DNA of 64,000 nt from Herbiconiux ginsengi (GTDB taxonomy: Bacteria > Actinomycetota > Actinomycetes > Actinomycetales > Microbacteriaceae): the NCBI RefSeq assembly GCF_900107435.1, contig NZ_FNPZ01000002.1, positions 574,979-638,978 of the forward strand, given 5' to 3'. Below, piece by piece: positions 7,160 through 16,063 of the stretch. Position 1 is the stretch's first letter. Every line of letters starts with the position of its first letter. The notes beneath the pieces are model-generated. The model made no database searches. It saw only the letters and a program-made list of their open reading frames with translations, and was not told the DNA's origin. The position numbers were made by a program, and so were the translations under genes.

Positions 7160-8131
7160 ATGCAGGCAGTCACGATCCAGACCTTCGGCGATGCGGACGG
7201 AATGGCGGTGGTCGACCTTCCGGAGCCATCGGTCGAACCAGGACAGGTGCTGATCGAGGTCGAGGCGATCGGCGTGGGCGGTGTCGACGCGGTCATCCGG
7301 CGCGGCACGCTCGGAACATCGGGCTTCCGCACGGGCCTCGTGCCCGGCAGCGAGGTGGCCGGGCGCGTGATCGCTGTCGGCGACGACGCCGACGGGGCCT
7401 GGATGAACCGACGGGTGTGGGCCTTCAACGGCCTCGGCGGCGGCTACGCCGAGCGCGCGGTGGCGGCGGTCGACGACGTCACAGAGCTCCCCGACGGACT
7501 CTCCGCGACCGATGCGGTAACGCTCGGCAGCACCGGTCCGGTGGCACATTTCGCTCTTGCCCACGCGCGGTTCTCGAAGGCGGAATCGGTTCTGGTGCGA
7601 GGCGCGGCGGGCAGCATCGGCATCATGGCGGTGCAGCTGGCGGCGGCGGACGGGGCCGGTGCGATCGGGGTGACGACGTCCTCACCCGAACGCGGGCAGC
7701 GGCTGCGAGCGCTCGGCGCGACGCACGTGCTCGATCGCGCGGGCAGCGTCCTCGGCAGCGACGGCGCTGATCCGGCCGACTTCGACGTGATCATCGACAT
7801 CGTGGGCGGCCCGGACCTCCCGGCCTTTCTCGAACGGCTGGCCCCGAACGGACGCCTGGTCTCCGTCGGTGTCGTGGCCGGCTATCCCCTGGCCGATTTC
7901 GGGATGTCGCTGCTGCGGTCGTTCCAGCGTTCCCGGTCGTTCGCGACCTTCAGCCTCGACACCGTGCCCGTGCCGGAACGCGATCGCGTGCGCGCCGAGC
8001 AGTTCGCGTCGGCAGCCCGCGGCGACCTGCAGAGCGTGGTGCACGACGTGCTCCCGCTCGCGCGAGCCGCGGAGGCGCATCGCCGCATGGACGCCGGAGA
8101 GGTCTTCGGCCGCATCGTGCTCACGCCCTGA
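7160..8131 (+). CDS. MDR-superfamily NADPH:quinone-reductase-like protein
   Basis: This 323-residue zinc-independent medium-chain reductase has an N-terminal GroES-like domain and the cofactor loop VLVRGAAGSIGIMAVQLA in the central Rossmann domain. The closing HRRMDAGEVFGRIVLTP is typical of quinone-reductase and zeta-crystallin relatives. An AGGAG lies about 12 bases upstream of the ATG at 7160. It is divergent from a TetR repressor, so expression is probably induced by a small molecule. The substrate cannot be deduced. Confidence 0.85.
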   Translation: MQAVTIQTFGDADGMAVVDLPEPSVEPGQVLIEVEAIGVGGVDAVIRRGTLGTSGFRTGLVPGSEVAGRVIAVGDDADGAWMNRRVWAFNGLGGGYAERAVAAVDDVTELPDGLSATDAVTLGSTGPVAHFALAHARFSKAESVLVRGAAGSIGIMAVQLAAADGAGAIGVTTSSPERGQRLRALGATHVLDRAGSVLGSDGADPADFDVIIDIVGGPDLPAFLERLAPNGRLVSVGVVAGYPLADFGMSLLRSFQRSRSFATFSLDTVPVPERDRVRAEQFASAARGDLQSVVHDVLPLARAAEAHRRMDAGEVFGRIVLTP

Positions 8132-8169
8132 CACCCCGCTCCTCGACGGCTCCGCCGTTCCACGAGACC

Positions 8170-10572
8170 TCAGCGAGGGCGTCGACGGCGCAGGCGCGCG
8201 AGACGGTTCACGAGGGCGAGGAGGCGGAGGGCGCCGCGTCGACCGACCGCGGCCTCGCTGACCGTGGGGAACATGCGGAACGTCAGCTGCGCCACGACCT
8301 CCCCGGCCACCGCATCGACCGGCGCGCTGGCGGGCGCCCCGATGGTCTTCACGGCCTGTCGAGCCAGGTAGCGCTGGAGCAGGCGCCCGGCCACGGTCTG
8401 CTGCATGTCCCGAACCGCGGTGTCGAGCGTGTACGAGCCCGGGAGCGCAGCGACATTGGGCGGAAGCGGACGCCCGAGCAGGCGCTCGAAGTCGGCCGCG
8501 GGGAATCCGAGTGCCTGCGAAGGAATGCGATAAGCCGCGGGTTCGTCGTGGCGGAGGGGTTCCGCCGCATCCCCCGACAGTTCCACGCCGCCCTGCCACA
8601 GGATGTCGCGCGACGAACGCCCCACCCGGATCTCGAAGAGCCCCGGCTCGAGAACCCACCCCTGCGACACCGTGTTCCAGTAGGAGAACGCCCGCCGAGG
8701 TAGGCGGATGCTCACCCGTGTGTCGGCGCCCGGTTCGAGCGACACCTTCGCGAACCCCCGCAGTTCCTGCTCGGGCCGGAACACGCTCGACTCGACATCG
8801 TGCACGTACACCTGCACCACGTCCGAGCCCGCCCGAGAGCCCGTGTTCGTGACCACCAGCTGCACCGAGACCTCGTCACCGCCGGGCGACACCGCGACCG
8901 CGACATCCGACCATACGAAGCTCGTGTACGAGAGCCCGTGCCCGAAGGGGAACGCGACCTCCGCCCCCACACTGTCGAAGTAGCGGTAGCCCACGTAGAG
9001 GCTCTCGCGGTACTCGGCCGTGGCCGGTCCGTTCGGCAGACGGGACACCGGATGCGCGGCGTACGTGCGCGGAAAGGTCTCCGCGAGCCGCCCGCCGGGC
9101 TCCGCCTCGCCGAGCAGCACCTCGGCCATCGCACTGCCCGAGGCCTGTCCGCCGAGGTAGCCCTCCACGATCGCCGGCACCTTCTGCCGCCACGGCAGCT
9201 CGGCGGGCGACCCGTTCTGCAGCACCACGACCGTGTTCGGATTGACCGCGGCCACCGCCTCGACGAGACGATCGTGCGAATCCGGAAGTCGCAGGTGCGT
9301 GCGGTCGACCCCTTCGGTCTCGAAGACCTCGGGCAGGCCGATCACCACCACCGCGACATCCGCTGCCCGCGCCGCCGCCTGCGCCTCGGCGAGCTGGGCC
9401 GGCGTCGACTCGTGGTGCGTCAGGTCGTAGCCCGGAGCGGAGGTCACGGCGTCGGGCCCCAGCATGGAGGTGAGCGAGGAGAGCAACGTGTCGACCCGCG
9501 TCGGCACCACGTGCGAACTGCCGGCGCCCTGGAATCGGGGGTCGGACGCGAATGCCCCGATCACCGCGACCCGGCTGCCCGGCCGGAGCGGAAGCGTCTC
9601 GTCGTCGTTCTTCAGCAGCACGGTGCCGGCGGCCGACGCCTCGCGAGCGAGTCGGTGATGGGCGTCGAGGTCGGGCGGGTCGACCGGAGCGGTCGCCGCA
9701 TCCGCGTGCCGCTCCACCAGGGCCAGGATGCGCTCCACCGAAGCATCGAGCGCCTCCCGCGACAGCGTCCCGGCCCGCAGCGCGTCGAGCACGTACCGGT
9801 CGTCGCGAACGCCGAGTCCCGGCATCGCGAGATCGTTGCCGGCCGGGATCGACAGCGTGCGATCCCAGGCCGCGCCCCAGTCGGAGACCACGAGACCCTC
9901 GAAGCCCCATTCCCCGCGCAGCACCTCGTTCAGCAGTCGGCCGTTCTCGGTGCAATGCGACCCGTTCAGCTGGTTGTAGGCGGCCATCACGGTGGCCGGC
10001 CGCTCCTCGATGACGACGGATTCGAAGCTCGCGAGATACAGCTCCCGGAGAGCACGCTCGTCGACCACCGCGTCGATGCCGTACCGGCGCTGCTCGGTGT
10101 TGTTGGCGGCGAAGTGCTTGAGCGAGGCCCCGATGCCGGTGCTCTGCACCCCGCTCACCCAGGCGGCGCCCATCCGCGCCGAGAGGTGCGGGTCTTCGGA
10201 GAAGTACTCGAAGTTACGGCCACCCACGGGCGTCCGTTTGAGGTTGACGCCGGGACCGAGCAGCACCGCGATCCCGTGTCCCGCGGCTTCGCGACCGAGA
10301 GCCTCACCCACCCGGCGCACGAGGGCCGGGTCCCAACTCGACCCCAGGGCAGCCGCCGTGGGGAAACAGGTGGCCGGATGCGAGGCGAACATCGACATAC
10401 CCGATCCGTCGTGCGGCTTCCGCACCCCGTGCGGCCCGTCGCCGAGCCGCACGGCCGGGATGCCGAGCCGCTCGACGGCCGATGTCGTCCAGGAATCCGC
10501 TCCGGCCGTGAGGGAGACCTTCTCGGCATCGGTCAGCTGCGCGAGAAGCTCGGCGGGAGTCGTGTCTGGCAT
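8170..10572 (-). CDS. Glycoside hydrolase family 3 (beta-glucosidase-like)
   Basis: This 800-residue enzyme has the GH3 layout: a TIM-barrel domain (residues about 1-290), an alpha/beta sandwich (about 310-560) and a fibronectin-III-like C-terminal domain. The KHFAANN motif and the nucleophile D231 in VVSDWGAAWD are present. It hydrolyses a beta-linked gluco- or xylo-oligosaccharide from its non-reducing end. No signal peptide is visible, so it probably acts on imported sugars in the cytoplasm. The ATG at 10572 has GGAGG close upstream. No sugar transporter gene is adjacent. It is divergent from the glycosyltransferase gene. Confidence 0.9.
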   Translation of the reverse strand: MPDTTPAELLAQLTDAEKVSLTAGADSWTTSAVERLGIPAVRLGDGPHGVRKPHDGSGMSMFASHPATCFPTAAALGSSWDPALVRRVGEALGREAAGHGIAVLLGPGVNLKRTPVGGRNFEYFSEDPHLSARMGAAWVSGVQSTGIGASLKHFAANNTEQRRYGIDAVVDERALRELYLASFESVVIEERPATVMAAYNQLNGSHCTENGRLLNEVLRGEWGFEGLVVSDWGAAWDRTLSIPAGNDLAMPGLGVRDDRYVLDALRAGTLSREALDASVERILALVERHADAATAPVDPPDLDAHHRLAREASAAGTVLLKNDDETLPLRPGSRVAVIGAFASDPRFQGAGSSHVVPTRVDTLLSSLTSMLGPDAVTSAPGYDLTHHESTPAQLAEAQAAARAADVAVVVIGLPEVFETEGVDRTHLRLPDSHDRLVEAVAAVNPNTVVVLQNGSPAELPWRQKVPAIVEGYLGGQASGSAMAEVLLGEAEPGGRLAETFPRTYAAHPVSRLPNGPATAEYRESLYVGYRYFDSVGAEVAFPFGHGLSYTSFVWSDVAVAVSPGGDEVSVQLVVTNTGSRAGSDVVQVYVHDVESSVFRPEQELRGFAKVSLEPGADTRVSIRLPRRAFSYWNTVSQGWVLEPGLFEIRVGRSSRDILWQGGVELSGDAAEPLRHDEPAAYRIPSQALGFPAADFERLLGRPLPPNVAALPGSYTLDTAVRDMQQTVAGRLLQRYLARQAVKTIGAPASAPVDAVAGEVVAQLTFRMFPTVSEAAVGRRGALRLLALVNRLARLRRRRPR

Positions 10573-10616
10573 CTGCCTCCATGGTAGACGGGCCCGGCCT
10601 CTGCCAGACTTGCGGC

Positions 10617-11483
10617 GTGACCACCGAAAACCTGCCCTCTGTCTCGATCGTGATCCCGGCCTACAACGAGGAGTCCGGCATCCGGCACTGCCTCGTGGCG
10701 GCCATCGAACAGACCGTGCCCGCGCACGAGATCATCGTGGTCGACAACAAGTCGACCGACGGCACGCGCGCCGCCGTCGAGGCGATGCAGGTGGCGTTCC
10801 CGGAGGCGAACCTCCGGCTCATCGAGCAGGATGCGGAGCAGGGCATTACCCCCACCCGCAACGCCGGTTTCGACGCGGCGACCGGCACGGTGATCGGCCG
10901 GATCGACGCCGACTCGGCCCTCGAACCCGACTGGGTGGAACAGGTGCAGAAGGCCTTCGCCACGGGCGAGTTCGTGGCGGCCAGCGGCCCGGTGGAGTAC
11001 TACGACATGCCGATGCGCGCCTTCGGCCACCACGCCGACGACACCTTCCGCAAGATCCAGGTGAAGCTCGCCGGCAAGTACGTCTTTCTCTTCGGCACGA
11101 ACATGGCCATCACGAAGGAGGCCTGGCTCGCTGTTCGCGACGACACCTGCCCCGACCGCGAAGACCTCATGCACGAAGACATCGACCTCGCGGTGCACCT
11201 GGCGCTCAAGGGCCTCAAGGTCGGCTACGTGTCGGCGATGGTGGTGGGGATGTCGGCGCGGCGCCTGGATTCCTCGCCGAAGGACTACCTCTACTACGTC
11301 GAGCGCTTCGAACGCACCTATGCCCACCACGGCATCCACGACGTGCGGTTGCTCGCACCCATGGCCGTCTTCCTCGGCATCTACCCCGCGCTGCACGCCG
11401 AACGCCGGTTGCACGAGCACCACACGGCACAGGCGTGGGGCGGGGTGCCGCGCCAGGCGGCCGGCGAAGCGCCGAGCGTCTGA
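10617..11483 (+). CDS. Glycosyltransferase family 2
   Basis: This 288-residue GT-A fold transferase shows VSIVIPAYNEESG at the start, IIVVDNKSTDGT, the DAD-type metal motif in GRIDADSALEPDWV, and an HED motif (LMHEDIDLAVH) that places the catalytic base. It has no clear membrane span, so it is a soluble or peripheral enzyme acting on a lipid or cell-envelope acceptor. I prefer the GTG at 10617. It is preceded by CAGACT-N6, which fits the leaderless pattern in this window. The ATG at 10581 would add 12 unconserved-looking residues. Confidence 0.85.
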   Translation: MTTENLPSVSIVIPAYNEESGIRHCLVAAIEQTVPAHEIIVVDNKSTDGTRAAVEAMQVAFPEANLRLIEQDAEQGITPTRNAGFDAATGTVIGRIDADSALEPDWVEQVQKAFATGEFVAASGPVEYYDMPMRAFGHHADDTFRKIQVKLAGKYVFLFGTNMAITKEAWLAVRDDTCPDREDLMHEDIDLAVHLALKGLKVGYVSAMVVGMSARRLDSSPKDYLYYVERFERTYAHHGIHDVRLLAPMAVFLGIYPALHAERRLHEHHTAQAWGGVPRQAAGEAPSV

Positions 11484-11590
11484 CGCCCCGGCAGCAGGGT
11501 GCGAGCGGGGACTTCGGACTTCCCGGCGGCGATGGTCTCGCCGTGGTGCCCTTCGGTCATGGGTCCTCGGCTCTCTCGATCGAGCGTGCC

Positions 11591-11755
11591 CTAGACGCGG
11601 CGGTTGCCCGTGAGCATCCGCACGATGAAGACGATGACCGCGAGCACGAGCAGGATCAGGCCCACCCAGAGCAGGAAGTTCAGCGACGACACGAAGCCGC
11701 CGGTGAACAACAGGATGACCGCGATGACCGCGATGACGATGAGCAAGATGTTCAT
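11591..11755 (-). CDS. Small two-span membrane protein (54 aa)
   Basis: This 54-residue, almost wholly hydrophobic protein starts MNILLIVIAVIAVILLF. It has two predicted membrane helices (about 2-20 and 26-47) and a basic tail TGNRRV. Similar tiny proteins are common and unnamed in Microbacteriaceae. AAAGGAG is well placed before the ATG at 11755. It lies downstream of the kinase/lipoprotein pair, with 61 bases between, and could be co-transcribed with them. The function is unknown. Confidence 0.7.
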   Translation of the reverse strand: MNILLIVIAVIAVILLFTGGFVSSLNFLLWVGLILLVLAVIVFIVRMLTGNRRV

Positions 11756-11816
11756 GGGGTTCTCCTTTGTGGGGGATGTCGGCCGTCGGCCGCTTTCGCC
11801 ACCCTGCGGTGGACGT

Positions 11817-12263
11817 CTATTTGTCCTTCCCGGGCTTGTCGGGCTTGTCGGGCCTGTCGTCGCCCTTGTCGTTCTTTCCGCCGTTCCCCGGGCCGCCGGT
11901 GACCGATTCCGTGCCGCCGGAGCCGTCGGTGGTCGCAGGTGCGTTCGTCGGCGCAACCTCCGGGGCGGATCGCAGGTCCGAACGCACCTGGTCGATGGCG
12001 CCCTGGATCGCTGTCGCCCGCGACGCCGAGAGGTCCCCCGCCGACGATGCCGTGTCGAGTTGTTCTTGCAGTGCGTCCAGGGTCGCCAGCGCTCCGGCGG
12101 AATCGCCGGCCGCGGCCTGCTCAGCAGCCGTAACGACGGTCGATTGCATCAGTTCGCCGGTGCCCGACGCGATCTCGGCGGGTGCCCCGGTCGCGCATCC
12201 GCTCAGCGCGACCGCGAGGGCGAACGGAATCGTCACGAGCATCTGACGTCGGCGCCGGCTCAT
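11817..12263 (-). CDS. Putative lipoprotein with Lys/Asp/Pro-rich tail
   Basis: This 148-residue protein has a lipoprotein signal peptide (basic start MSRRRRQ, hydrophobic stretch, lipobox LSGC). A helical segment of about 80 residues follows (DALQEQLDTASSAG, IQGAIDQVRSDL). The C-terminal part is low-complexity, rich in Gly/Asn, with an unusual charged tail of KPDKPG-type repeats. Its ATG overlaps the stop of the upstream kinase gene (12260-12263), so translation is coupled. It is probably membrane-anchored on the outside and may work with the kinase, for example as a sensor or modulator. No family is recognised. Confidence 0.75.
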   Translation of the reverse strand: MSRRRRQMLVTIPFALAVALSGCATGAPAEIASGTGELMQSTVVTAAEQAAAGDSAGALATLDALQEQLDTASSAGDLSASRATAIQGAIDQVRSDLRSAPEVAPTNAPATTDGSGGTESVTGGPGNGGKNDKGDDRPDKPDKPGKDK

Positions 12264-13453
12264 GGTGTCACCGAATCCAGGAGCTGACGGAAATGCGTGC
12301 CCAGAGGTTCGTCGAGGATGGGCAGTGGCGGCGCGGCGGAAGGGCTCGAGGTGCTGAGAGCCCAGATGAGGAGTCCGACGATGACCACGATGACCACGAG
12401 AGCGACGGCGGACACGATCATCAACCGACGCCGCGTCGGCGAAGGCCCCGTGGCGAGGGGGCCGGAGTCGGTCACCGGTTCGATGACCGGCCCACCCGGC
12501 TCCGGAAGCACCCGGGTCGCCGCGGTGGGAAGCACCTCCGTCGGGTCGGTTCTGGGAAGGCTCTCCGTCGCGGTGGGAAGCACATCCGTCGGGTCGGCGG
12601 AAGTATGCCCCTTCGCGCCGAGACGGCCGGCCGCGAGCACGACCTCGAGCGCGGTCGGTCGCTGGGCGGCTTCCCGGGCGGTCATCGCGTCGAGCAGCGA
12701 CGTCCACTCGTAGCCCACCGAGCCGGGGATGACCGGATCGCGGGACAGCCGCGCCAGAGCTGCTTCGTGCGTGCCCGATTGCGGAAACGCTCGTTCCCCG
12801 GTCAAAGCCTCGATCAGCACGAGCCCGAGCGCATAGATGTCGGACGCCGGTGCGGGTTCGGCGCCGCGCACCTGTTCCGGGCTGAGGTAGGCCGCCGTTC
12901 CCACGAGCGTGCCGGGAGTCGTGACCCGAGTCGAGTCGACGAGGTAGGCGATGCCGAAGTCGGCCAGCTTCGCCCGGTATTCCGCACCCGGCACGTGCGG
13001 GCGCCGGAGGAGCACGTTCGACGGTTTGATGTCCCGGTGCACGATACCGGCCTCGTGCACGACGTGCAGCGCCTCGGCGAGATCGCGCGCCATCGCGGCG
13101 ACGTCTCCGCTCGCGAGCGGCCCCTCGGCGATGCGTTCGCGGAGGGTCGGGCCCTCGACGTACTCCATTACGAGATAGTTCGAGCCGCCTTCCGCCAGGT
13201 GGGCGTCGAACAGGGTGACCAGCGAGGGGTGGTTGAGTGACGCCAGCAGACGGGTCTCGGATGACGTGCGCTCCGGCTCCGCCGCGGCATCGCGGAAGAC
13301 CTTCACCGCGACGGTGCGCCCGAGCGTCTCGTCACGCGCCCGGTACACCACGCCCATCCCACCCACCCCGATCCGCGAATCGAGGAGATAGCGCCCGTCG
13401 AGGAGTTCGCCGGTGCTCGGCGAACTCTCGGGTGTCACCTCCGACAAGGTCAT
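12260..13453 (-). CDS. Membrane Ser/Thr protein kinase (Hanks type)
   Basis: This 397-residue kinase has the glycine loop IGVGGMGVVY (28-37), the ATP-anchoring lysine K51, the catalytic loop HRDIKPSN (139-146), DFG and APE-region motifs (AYLSPEQ). A juxtamembrane linker carries the repeated motif DPTDVLPTA/DPTEVLPTA, which offers threonines for autophosphorylation. One membrane helix (about 345-367) is followed by a short external tail of about 30 residues without PASTA domains. It is coupled to the lipoprotein gene downstream. Its targets are unknown. Confidence 0.9.
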   Translation of the reverse strand: MTLSEVTPESSPSTGELLDGRYLLDSRIGVGGMGVVYRARDETLGRTVAVKVFRDAAAEPERTSSETRLLASLNHPSLVTLFDAHLAEGGSNYLVMEYVEGPTLRERIAEGPLASGDVAAMARDLAEALHVVHEAGIVHRDIKPSNVLLRRPHVPGAEYRAKLADFGIAYLVDSTRVTTPGTLVGTAAYLSPEQVRGAEPAPASDIYALGLVLIEALTGERAFPQSGTHEAALARLSRDPVIPGSVGYEWTSLLDAMTAREAAQRPTALEVVLAAGRLGAKGHTSADPTDVLPTATESLPRTDPTEVLPTAATRVLPEPGGPVIEPVTDSGPLATGPSPTRRRLMIVSAVALVVIVVIVGLLIWALSTSSPSAAPPLPILDEPLGTHFRQLLDSVTP

Positions 13454-13458
13454 CCGGC

Positions 13459-13719
13459 TCAGACCAGCGGGTCGTTCGTGTCGCGCGTGCTGCGCGTCAC
13501 CTGCTCGCCGCTGGCCGGGTCGACGGCGGTGCGGGTGGTCGCCGTCGACTGGCGGCGGCGGAGCAGGAAGACGAGGCTGATGAGGAACACGACGACGCCG
13601 GCACCCATCAGGATGTACCCGATCAGGGAGAGGTTCACGACTCCGCCGAGATCGATGTTCACCGCGAACGCCAGGATGGCTCCGATCACGAACAATGCGA
13701 TCCCTGTACCGATACCCAT
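13459..13719 (-). CDS. DUF6458 family membrane protein
   Basis: This 86-residue protein starts MGIGTGIALFVIGAILAFAV. It has two hydrophobic helices joined by an N-x-D-x-GG segment (NIDLGGVVNLSLIG) and a polar, basic tail. This is the pattern of the actinobacterial DUF6458 family, whose function is unknown. The ATG at 13719 has a strong AGGAGG site. It is followed 5 bases later by the kinase gene on the same strand, so the set DUF6458-kinase-lipoprotein is probably one operon. Confidence 0.82.
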   Translation of the reverse strand: MGIGTGIALFVIGAILAFAVNIDLGGVVNLSLIGYILMGAGVVVFLISLVFLLRRRQSTATTRTAVDPASGEQVTRSTRDTNDPLV

Positions 13720-13829
13720 GATGTCCTCCTCTTCCGGGGCGACGTCTTCGCCCCATCCGGCCCGCAGGGCTGATAATCCACTGACGAAATACCAGGACCA
13801 CAGGGCCATCTGGTGACATGCCTACCATG

Positions 13830-13855
13830 ATTGAGTCAATAGCGATTGAGTCAAT
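13830..13855. promoter_or_regulatory. Twin ArsR-type operator
   Basis: Two identical palindromes ATTGA-G-TCAAT lie at 13830-13840 and 13845-13855, with centres 15 bases apart. They end 18 bases before the ATG of the ArsR-fusion gene. The position and form fit autoregulation by an ArsR-type dimer. Confidence 0.65.
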
Positions 13856-13873
13856 TTCGATGGGTGCGAAATC

Positions 13874-14545
13874 ATGACCGAACTGAGACGTCGAGTGGCG
13901 GTCTTCGCCGCGTTGGCCGATGCGACCCGCCTTCGCATCGTCGACCTGCTGACTCTGGGCGACCTCGCGTCGTCGGAGATCGAGCTTCTCCTGAAGCTCA
14001 GATCCAACCTCGTCGCCCATCACCTGCGGGTGCTGGAGAAGGCCGGGATCGTGTCACGATCGCGATCGGAATTCGACAGGCGACGCACCTACATGGGCTT
14101 GCGACCCGAGGTCTTCGACACTCTCACGCCGGGCCGGGTCGAGGTTCCGGATCGGGTGATCTTCGTGTGCACGGCGAACTCGGCCCGATCGCAATTGGCC
14201 GAGGCGATCTGGCGCGAGTCGAGTGACATCCCCGCGGTGTCGGCCGGTGTCGACCCGGGTGCGGATGTCAACCCGGCGGCGGTGGAGGCGGCGGCCCGGC
14301 ACGGCCTCGTCATCGACGAGTCGAAGCGCCCCCTCCACGTCGACGAGGTGCTCGACCGCGATGCCGACCACGATCTCGTCATCACGGTGTGCGACGGAGC
14401 ACACGAACGGATGCTCGGCCGCGACGACCTGCACTGGTCGATCCCCGACCCTGCCCCCGTCGGCAGCCCCGAAGCCTTCGACGCCGCATTCGCGCTCATC
14501 GCGCAGCGCATCCGCGGTCTCTCCTCGCGTCTCACCACTGCTTAG
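13874..14545 (+). CDS. Fusion of ArsR-type regulator and LMW-phosphatase/arsenate-reductase domain
   Basis: The 223 residues form two modules. Residues 1-85 are an ArsR winged helix (ALADATRLRIVDLL, SNLVAHHLRVLEKAG). Residues 93-215 are a low-molecular-weight tyrosine phosphatase fold with the P-loop C99-TANSA-R105-S and the general acid D192-P193. This phosphatase type includes mycothiol-dependent arsenate reductases of actinobacteria. The fusion would place a metalloid sensor and an arsenate-processing enzyme on one chain. No arsenite exporter gene is nearby, so the substrate could be something other than arsenate. Confidence 0.85.
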   Translation: MTELRRRVAVFAALADATRLRIVDLLTLGDLASSEIELLLKLRSNLVAHHLRVLEKAGIVSRSRSEFDRRRTYMGLRPEVFDTLTPGRVEVPDRVIFVCTANSARSQLAEAIWRESSDIPAVSAGVDPGADVNPAAVEAAARHGLVIDESKRPLHVDEVLDRDADHDLVITVCDGAHERMLGRDDLHWSIPDPAPVGSPEAFDAAFALIAQRIRGLSSRLTTA

Positions 14546-14638
14546 GGCGACGGGGCTCCTCCGGCTAAGAAAGCTGGAAGAAATCGGGACGATCGTTGAC
14601 AGGGTAGACACCCGATCGACTCCCGAATCGAGCCCACG

Positions 14639-16063
14639 ATGACCACACGAACAGCGCCCGCCCCGCTGGCCGACCGCCGCCGAGACCGCGATCCCGTCGA
14701 TCGCGCCCGCCGCATCCGCGGGCGCCGGCGGATGCGTGCCGCCGACCTGATGATCGCGCTGTGCTGGTCGTCGGTCGCCATGGCCGTCTCGCTCTGGCTG
14801 GCCTACGGCGGTCTCGCTCAGATCACCGACACCGCCTCCGCCCTGACCGCGGCGGGGATCGTGACCGGGCTCGTGGGCACGGATCTGATCCTCGTGATGC
14901 TCGTGCTCGCCGCTCGCATCCCGGCGATCGACCGGGTCGTCGGGCAGGACACGGCGATGGCGTTCCATCGCCGTCTCGGCAAGCCGGCTCTCTACCTGAT
15001 CCTCGCCCACGGCGTGCTGCTCACCATCGGGTACGCGATGACCGACGGCTCCACCGTCGTCGCCGAGACGGTCAGCCTCTTCCAAGGGCCCGACATGGCA
15101 CTCGCCTACCTCGGGCTCGGGCTGCTGGTGGCGGTGGTCGTGACGTCGGTGGTGGCCGTGCGCCGGCGCTTCTCCTACGAGGCCTGGCATCTCGTCCACC
15201 TGCTGAGCTATGTCGCCGTGCTCGCTGCCGTGCCGCACCAGTTGAGCGCCGGCGGCGTTCTGGCCGACGGCACAGCGCAGCGCATCTACTGGATCGCGCT
15301 CTACGTGCTCGCGTTCGGTTCGATCGGCGTCTTCCGCTTCCTGGTGCCCGCCATCCGGAGCGCGCGACACGACATCCGGGTCGCGGGCGTCGAGCGCGTC
15401 GCACCCGGCGTGGTCTCCCTCTACCTCACCGGACGCGATCTCGATCGACTGCAGACCCGCGGCGGCCAGTACGCGATCTGGCGCTTCTGGACCGGCAGCA
15501 CCTGGTGGCACGCGCATCCGATCTCCTTCTCCGCGGTGCCGACGGCGACGAGCGCGCGGATCACCGTGCGGGACCTCGGCTCGGGCAGCGCGGCGATCGG
15601 CCGGGTACGCCCGGGCACCCGGGTCTCGATCGAAGGGCCCTACGGCGTGTTCACCGACGCGCACCGGGTCGCGCCGAAGCTGGCCGTCATCGCGGCCGGG
15701 ATCGGCATCACCCCGATCCGGTCGTTGCTCGAACACTCCGATCTGCGGCCCGGTGAGGCGACCGTCATCCTGCGCGGCACCGACCCTGCCCAGAGCTACC
15801 TGTGGAACGAGATCGGCGCCCTCCGGAGCATGCGCGGCAACGCGGTCTACACGATGCTGGGTTCCCGGCCGCCTGGACTCGCCACCTGGATGTCGGCCGA
15901 GGCGCTCTCGCGCGGAGTCACGATCACGTCGGCCTTCCCCGACCTGCTGCACTCCGACCTGTACGTCTGCGGGCCGCAGTCCTGGGCCGATCTGGTCGTC
16001 CGCGACGCCCGCGCCGCCGGGCTGCCCGACGAGCAGATCCACCTCGAGAGGTTCGACTGGTGA
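14639..16063 (+). CDS. Ferric-reductase-like membrane flavohaem oxidoreductase
   Basis: This 474-residue protein has an N-terminal basic tail, about six membrane helices with haem-ligand histidines (FHRRLG, LILAHG, WHLVHLLSY), and a cytoplasmic ferredoxin-reductase module. That module carries the FAD motif HPISFSAVP, the NAD(P) loop GIGITPIRSL and the terminal CGPQSW. It would pass electrons from NAD(P)H across the membrane to haem. Its stop overlaps the start of the FMN-binding protein gene (GTGA, 16060-16063). The three-gene set suggests electrons go on to a covalently bound extracytoplasmic flavin. Confidence 0.88.
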   Translation: MTTRTAPAPLADRRRDRDPVDRARRIRGRRRMRAADLMIALCWSSVAMAVSLWLAYGGLAQITDTASALTAAGIVTGLVGTDLILVMLVLAARIPAIDRVVGQDTAMAFHRRLGKPALYLILAHGVLLTIGYAMTDGSTVVAETVSLFQGPDMALAYLGLGLLVAVVVTSVVAVRRRFSYEAWHLVHLLSYVAVLAAVPHQLSAGGVLADGTAQRIYWIALYVLAFGSIGVFRFLVPAIRSARHDIRVAGVERVAPGVVSLYLTGRDLDRLQTRGGQYAIWRFWTGSTWWHAHPISFSAVPTATSARITVRDLGSGSAAIGRVRPGTRVSIEGPYGVFTDAHRVAPKLAVIAAGIGITPIRSLLEHSDLRPGEATVILRGTDPAQSYLWNEIGALRSMRGNAVYTMLGSRPPGLATWMSAEALSRGVTITSAFPDLLHSDLYVCGPQSWADLVVRDARAAGLPDEQIHLERFDW

